9,760 nt of DNA from an uncultured Ruminococcus sp. GTDB lineage: Bacteria > Bacillota > Clostridia > Oscillospirales > Ruminococcaceae. The position numbers and the translations under genes are program-made. The DNA is taken from contig USCU01000028.1 in NCBI GenBank assembly GCA_900553335.1, forward strand, positions 1-9,760. The letters run 5' to 3'. Positions 6,187 through 9,760 of this stretch are shown one piece after another. The first letter of the stretch is position 1, and each line of letters starts with the position of its first letter. The notes under the pieces were generated by a model. That model saw only the letters and a program-made list of their open reading frames with translations, did no database searches and was not told the DNA's origin.

Positions 6187-7281
6187 ATGAAAATCTATAA
6201 TCCGTTTAAGCCGATAAAAGCGTATGCTTGGTTTTCACCTACTCACTCTTATATTTTTGAAAATGCTTTTGAGCTGTTAAAATTACGAAACGAAGAGGTA
6301 TACAAGTCGTATCTTCCGTATGAAAAGGAAATAGCAAGATCGGTTTTGATACCTGATTTTAAAGGAGATATAAACAAAGGAAGCGGCGCTCACTATTATT
6401 CGCCTGTGCTTAAAAACGGAAAAAGTGATAAGGCAGTTTTAGGATATTATAAAAATCGTTTAGGAAGATTTTCAAAGTCTGCAAGAACAATGCTTGAGGA
6501 AAACATTACTCATGCAGCTATTTATAACAAAGCCAATAACGAAAAAATGTATGCTGAGAGTGTTGGACGTGCGCTTCATTTTATAATGGACATATGCTGC
6601 ACCGTTCATACGACAAATCTTATATCTCTTCCGCTGAAAAATAACCCTCATCATACTTATGAGATTTTTGCAAGAGAGCATATGTACGACTATGGGATAG
6701 ATAATATACCCGATATAAGTGCGTTTGAGGAAAAGTATCTTAATATGCCGATAGATAAGATGTTTGAAAGCATTTCAAAGCGTTCGGCAGGTTATTACAA
6801 AAACATGGTTTCACTAAAGGCTTCGGAATATGAAAAAGCCTTGTCGGATATGCTTCCGTTTTCATTCGCCGCAACTTATATAATGCTTGTAAAAATATAT
6901 GAATTTGTAAACTCTTACGATGGGGTAAAAATCGGTGATAAATTTACGCTTTGCTCCAAAAACGGTTATTTATCAGGAAAAGGCAGGAAAGTATTTCTGG
7001 CAAAAGACGAGTCTGATTCACTTAGGTTTGAGCTGGTTCAAAATGGCGGGAAACTGTTTTTAAAAAATAAAAACAGATTTTTGGTCTGCGAGGGAAGATT
7101 CGGCTTTCAGTACGGCGGTGAACACGACCACGCCGCAATAAGACTTACAAAAACCGAAAAGGGCTATTTAATATCTACGGAGTTTTTACGGGGTGAAAAA
7201 TATCTTGTTCCTGAGAAGAAAACTATTAAAGCCAAGTTTTTTGATCCGAGGTTAAACGTATTTTATTGGAGAATAAATTAA
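6187..7281 (+). CDS. Zinc-dependent phospholipase C-like protein with probable beta-trefoil C-terminus
   Basis: Residues 15-240 of this 364-residue protein carry the metal-ligand pattern of the Zn-PLC/alpha-toxin family, which hydrolyses phospholipid headgroups: Trp15, His20, Asp57, His69 (HYYSP), His131, Asp135, His141, His155 and Glu159. The spacings Asp-His 12, His-Asp 4, Asp-His 6 and His-Glu 4 agree with known enzymes. The usual export signal is missing; only 14 polar or basic residues precede Trp15, although AYA-W looks like a signal-peptidase site. The Trp-to-His spacing is 5, shorter than in alpha-toxin. Residues 250-364 are not the PLAT/C2 domain of alpha-toxin. They show three similar segments (252-287, 289-321, 327-364), each with a hydrophobic strand, an N-G/R/K-Y/F-L turn and a closing aromatic strand, as in fascin- or ricin-like beta-trefoils. 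The start follows GAGG (6172-6175) and abuts the preceding stop. Activity and location are unproven; a non-toxin P1-nuclease-superfamily role is possible. Confidence 0.8.
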   Translation: MKIYNPFKPIKAYAWFSPTHSYIFENAFELLKLRNEEVYKSYLPYEKEIARSVLIPDFKGDINKGSGAHYYSPVLKNGKSDKAVLGYYKNRLGRFSKSARTMLEENITHAAIYNKANNEKMYAESVGRALHFIMDICCTVHTTNLISLPLKNNPHHTYEIFAREHMYDYGIDNIPDISAFEEKYLNMPIDKMFESISKRSAGYYKNMVSLKASEYEKALSDMLPFSFAATYIMLVKIYEFVNSYDGVKIGDKFTLCSKNGYLSGKGRKVFLAKDESDSLRFELVQNGGKLFLKNKNRFLVCEGRFGFQYGGEHDHAAIRLTKTEKGYLISTEFLRGEKYLVPEKKTIKAKFFDPRLNVFYWRIN

Positions 7282-7301
7282 TGTGAAAGGATGAATTATT
7301 T

Positions 7302-8513
7302 ATGAAGTATTTGGTATTGCTATGCGACGGAATGGCAGACTACGGGATTGATGAGTTCGGAGGTAAAACTCCACTTGAGGCGGCAGATACGCCCAACATG
7401 AGCAAGCTTTCAAAGGTGTCTGAAATCGGACTTGTAAAGACGGTTCAGGATTCTATGAAGCCCGGAAGCGATGTTGCTAATCTCTCAGTTTTGGGCTATG
7501 ACCCTATGGTTTATTATACCGGACGCTCTCCTCTTGAAGCGGGTTCTATAGGAATAGATATGAAGCCAACGGACGTTTCCTTCAGATGTAATTTAGTAAC
7601 TCTTTCAGATGAGGAAAATTATGAGGACAAAACTATTCTTGATTACTGCGCAGACGATATTTCTACAGATGAAGCAAGAGAGATCGTAAAAACTCTTGCT
7701 GAGTGTTTTAGCGATGATGAGTTTCAGCTTTATAGCGGTGTTTCCTATCGTCATTGTCTGATATGGAACGGCGGAACGACCGATGTCGGAACGCTTACTC
7801 CTCCGCATGACATTACAGGAAAGCCGATAAAGGAATATATCCCAAAGAGTAAAAACGCTGAAAAGCTTTATAATATGATGGTTAAAAGCTATGATATTTT
7901 AAAAAATCACCCGGTGAACAAAGCGAGAGAAGAAAGAGGACTTCGTCCTGCTAATTCCATGTGGCTTTGGGGCGAGGGGAAAAGAGCATCTCTTATGCCG
8001 TTTGAAGAGAAATACGGACTAAAGGGATCTATGATTTCTGCAGTAGATCTTTTAAAGGGAATCGGAAAATTCAGCAGAATGAACGTAGTAGAGGTAAAGG
8101 GAGCAACCGGATACATAGATACAAACTTTGATGGAAAGGCTCAGGCTGCAATTAAAGAATTTGAAAACGGGCAGGATTTTGTATATATTCATGTGGAAGC
8201 GCCTGACGAGTGCGGACACCGCCATGAAATAGAGAACAAAAAGCGTTCGATCGAGATAATCGACAAAAAGATTTTAGGACCTGTTTTAGATGCACTTGAT
8301 GCTATGGGCGATGACTATAAGGTGTTGATTATGCCTGACCATGCAACTCCGCTGAGTCTTAGAACTCACACAAACGATCCGATACCGTTTTTGATTTATC
8401 ATAAAAAAGGCGAGGTTAAAGGATATGACGAGTTTTGTGAGAGAACCTGCAAAGAAAGCGGAGTGTATATTGAAGAGGGCCACACTCTCTTAGGTCAGAT
8501 TATAAACGACTGA
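7302..8513 (+). CDS. apgM: Cofactor-independent phosphoglycerate mutase, archaeal (ApgM) type
   Basis: This 403-residue member of the alkaline-phosphatase superfamily would interconvert 3- and 2-phosphoglycerate in the cytoplasm using two divalent metals. The N-terminus LLCDGMAD carries metal ligand Asp9. GSDVANLSVLGYDP contains the expected nucleophile Ser62, and YYTGRSPLEAGSIG follows at 71-84. C-terminal metal ligands lie in EAPDECGHRH (Asp302, His306), MPDHATP (Asp346, His347) and EGHTLLG (His394). Length and motifs match the archaeal/ApgM branch (COG3635), which is shorter than the ~510-residue GpmI enzyme. In some bacteria, members of this branch have been assigned as homoserine kinase instead, and the sequence alone does not decide. 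It lies 20 bases after the PLC-like gene and 15 bases before the serine hydrolase gene, with AAAGG at 7286-7290 as ribosome binding site. Confidence 0.92.
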   Translation: MKYLVLLCDGMADYGIDEFGGKTPLEAADTPNMSKLSKVSEIGLVKTVQDSMKPGSDVANLSVLGYDPMVYYTGRSPLEAGSIGIDMKPTDVSFRCNLVTLSDEENYEDKTILDYCADDISTDEAREIVKTLAECFSDDEFQLYSGVSYRHCLIWNGGTTDVGTLTPPHDITGKPIKEYIPKSKNAEKLYNMMVKSYDILKNHPVNKAREERGLRPANSMWLWGEGKRASLMPFEEKYGLKGSMISAVDLLKGIGKFSRMNVVEVKGATGYIDTNFDGKAQAAIKEFENGQDFVYIHVEAPDECGHRHEIENKKRSIEIIDKKILGPVLDALDAMGDDYKVLIMPDHATPLSLRTHTNDPIPFLIYHKKGEVKGYDEFCERTCKESGVYIEEGHTLLGQIIND

Positions 8514-8528
8514 TTTTCGGAGGATTTT

Positions 8529-9698
8529 ATGAATAAGACAAGACTTAGCCGAATTGACAACTTGATAGAGTCAGAAATAAAAGGCAAAAAAATCGCAGGT
8601 GCATCGCTGTTGGTTTATAAGGACGGAACGATATGCTTTGACAAGCAGTATGGATATTCCGATATTGAAAATAAAAAAGAGGTAGAAAAAGACACCATTT
8701 TCAGACTTTATTCATGTACAAAGCCGATCACGGCAACAGCGCTCATGATTTTGTTTGAAAGAGGAGAGCTTGATCTTGAATATCCTCTTCATAGATATAT
8801 CCCTGCATATAAGAATATGAAAATAGTTGATGAGCAGGGTAATCTTACCGATTGCAACACAGATATAACGATTCGTGATCTTTTAAATATGACATCAGGA
8901 CTTGTTTATCCGGGCGGTTGGTTTGAAGCAGGAAGACACGCAGAGCCTTTGTTTGAAGAGATTATTTCAAAGCTAAATACGCCTGAGGCACTTACTACTT
9001 TACAGATTGCAGAGAGGATGGCAGAGCTTCCCTTGTATTTTGAGCCGGGGGCAATGTGGAATTATGGAACAAGTGCAGATGTTCTGGGAGCCGTTATTGA
9101 GATTATCTCCGGTATGAAACTGTCGGAGTTTATGAAAAAAGAGATTTTTGAGCCATTGGGAATGAAAGATACTGCCTTTTACGTTCCAAGTGAGAAGTGG
9201 AATAGATTTTCAAAGCTTTATATGCCGACAGAAGATGGAATTTCGCTATATGAGGGAAATCATTTAGGAATTACCGATTATAAAGCTCCTCCTGCGTTTG
9301 AATCGGGCGGAGCGGGGCTAGTATCTACTATAGGCGATTATATGCAGTTTACTAGAATGCTTTTGAACGGCGGAGAGCTTGACGGCGTAAGAATTCTCTC
9401 TGAAAATACAGTTTCGTTTATGACACAAAATCATATGACCGATCAGCAGTATTACAGTATGCAGTATGGGTCTACAAAGGGATATGGCTATGGCTCTTTT
9501 ATGAGGGTTTTGAAAAGTACTGCACTGGCTACTACAAACGGCGATGAAGGCGAATATGGCTGGGACGGTTGGACAGGAACATATTTTACAGTAAATCCAA
9601 AGAAGAATCTGATAATTATATATTTCATACAAAAATGCGGAACAGGAATGGACGATATTACCAAAAGGCTTCGTCAGATAGTGTATTCTGCTCTTTAG
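8529..9698 (+). CDS. Beta-lactamase-fold serine hydrolase (class C/EstB-like)
   Basis: This 389-residue member of the beta-lactamase/transpeptidase-like superfamily has catalytic Ser62 and Lys65 in SCTK (62-65), a Tyr179 motif in WNYGTSADVLG at 177-187, and a third-box candidate WTG at 348-350 in place of KTG. NMTSGLVYPGG, at 120-130, and the ESGGAGLVST block are typical of family VIII esterases and D-aminopeptidase-like hydrolases of this group. No signal peptide precedes the domain, so it is probably intracellular, which argues against a role as a protective beta-lactamase or penicillin-binding protein. The substrate is unknown; an esterase or peptidase is likely. CGGAGGA at 8518-8524 is its ribosome binding site. 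It is the last gene of the operon and complete. It has no obvious link to phosphoglycerate mutase chemistry. Confidence 0.9.
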   Translation: MNKTRLSRIDNLIESEIKGKKIAGASLLVYKDGTICFDKQYGYSDIENKKEVEKDTIFRLYSCTKPITATALMILFERGELDLEYPLHRYIPAYKNMKIVDEQGNLTDCNTDITIRDLLNMTSGLVYPGGWFEAGRHAEPLFEEIISKLNTPEALTTLQIAERMAELPLYFEPGAMWNYGTSADVLGAVIEIISGMKLSEFMKKEIFEPLGMKDTAFYVPSEKWNRFSKLYMPTEDGISLYEGNHLGITDYKAPPAFESGGAGLVSTIGDYMQFTRMLLNGGELDGVRILSENTVSFMTQNHMTDQQYYSMQYGSTKGYGYGSFMRVLKSTALATTNGDEGEYGWDGWTGTYFTVNPKKNLIIIYFIQKCGTGMDDITKRLRQIVYSAL

Positions 9699-9711
9699 AA
9701 TCAAAAACATA

Positions 9712-9760
9712 TAACAACGATTATGTCCGGTCGTTTGTTGAATGATGGGCGTTGCCCATT
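9712..9760. repeat. Two adjacent hairpins at the right edge
   Basis: TAACAACGA (9712-9720) pairs with TCGTTTGTTG (9731-9740) with one bulged T across a 10-base loop. ATGGGC (9745-9750), GTT, and GCCCAT (9754-9759) form a perfect 6-pair stem that runs into the window end. The second could be an operon terminator whose T-run is cut off, or the start of an interspersed hairpin repeat at which assembly stopped. Neither can be decided from this window. Confidence 0.4.

Noticed and set aside
9318..9710. 130-codon open frame antisense to the serine hydrolase 3' end.
   Set aside because: It has no ribosome binding site or recognisable motif, and it overlaps the conserved third-box region of the real gene.

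Overview
The window reads as chromosomal DNA of a low-to-mid-GC Clostridia bacterium (Bacillota), most likely of the Ruminococcaceae/Oscillospiraceae type. The grounds are A+T-rich coding sequence, strong AGGAGG-type ribosome binding sites, consensus sigma-A promoters, a class A RNase P RNA, and a surface protein whose hydrophobic, KKRK-ended tail resembles Ruminococcus-type anchors. No plasmid, phage, transposase or CRISPR signal is visible. The first 14 bases match the inner end of the Tn5/Nextera mosaic end, so the left edge is a library-derived contig end and not genomic sequence.

Layout. (1) 120-4033, plus strand: a tight three-gene cluster encoding a COG2509-type FAD-dependent oxidoreductase, a YifB/ComM-type AAA+ ATPase and a short-chain dehydrogenase. 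It ends in an A/U-rich hairpin that straddles the last stop codon. (2) 4136-5209: a stand-alone unit with its own promoter and terminator, encoding a secreted, membrane- or wall-anchored protein with codon usage unlike its neighbours. (3) 5210-5910: about 700 bases without a protein gene but full of signals. On the plus strand there is an inverted repeat over a sigma-A promoter, then a ~70-nt putative small RNA with its own terminator. On the minus strand lies rnpB with consensus promoter and terminator, convergent with the small RNA. (4) 5828-9698, plus strand: a probable four-gene operon. It encodes a small one-TM basic protein, a zinc-dependent phospholipase C-like protein with a probable beta-trefoil C-terminus, an archaeal-type cofactor-independent phosphoglycerate mutase, and a beta-lactamase-fold serine hydrolase. 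(5) 9699-9760: two hairpins at the right edge.

The parts most worth a second look are the operator-like, promoter-driven small RNA next to rnpB, and the coupled pair of small membrane protein and PLC-like protein. That pair lies in one frame, separated by a single UAA directly followed by AUG. The PLC-like protein keeps the zinc-ligand spacing of clostridial alpha-toxin-type enzymes but has no recognisable export signal and carries a different C-terminal domain. Family assignments come from motif reading only; no database search or structure prediction was possible.
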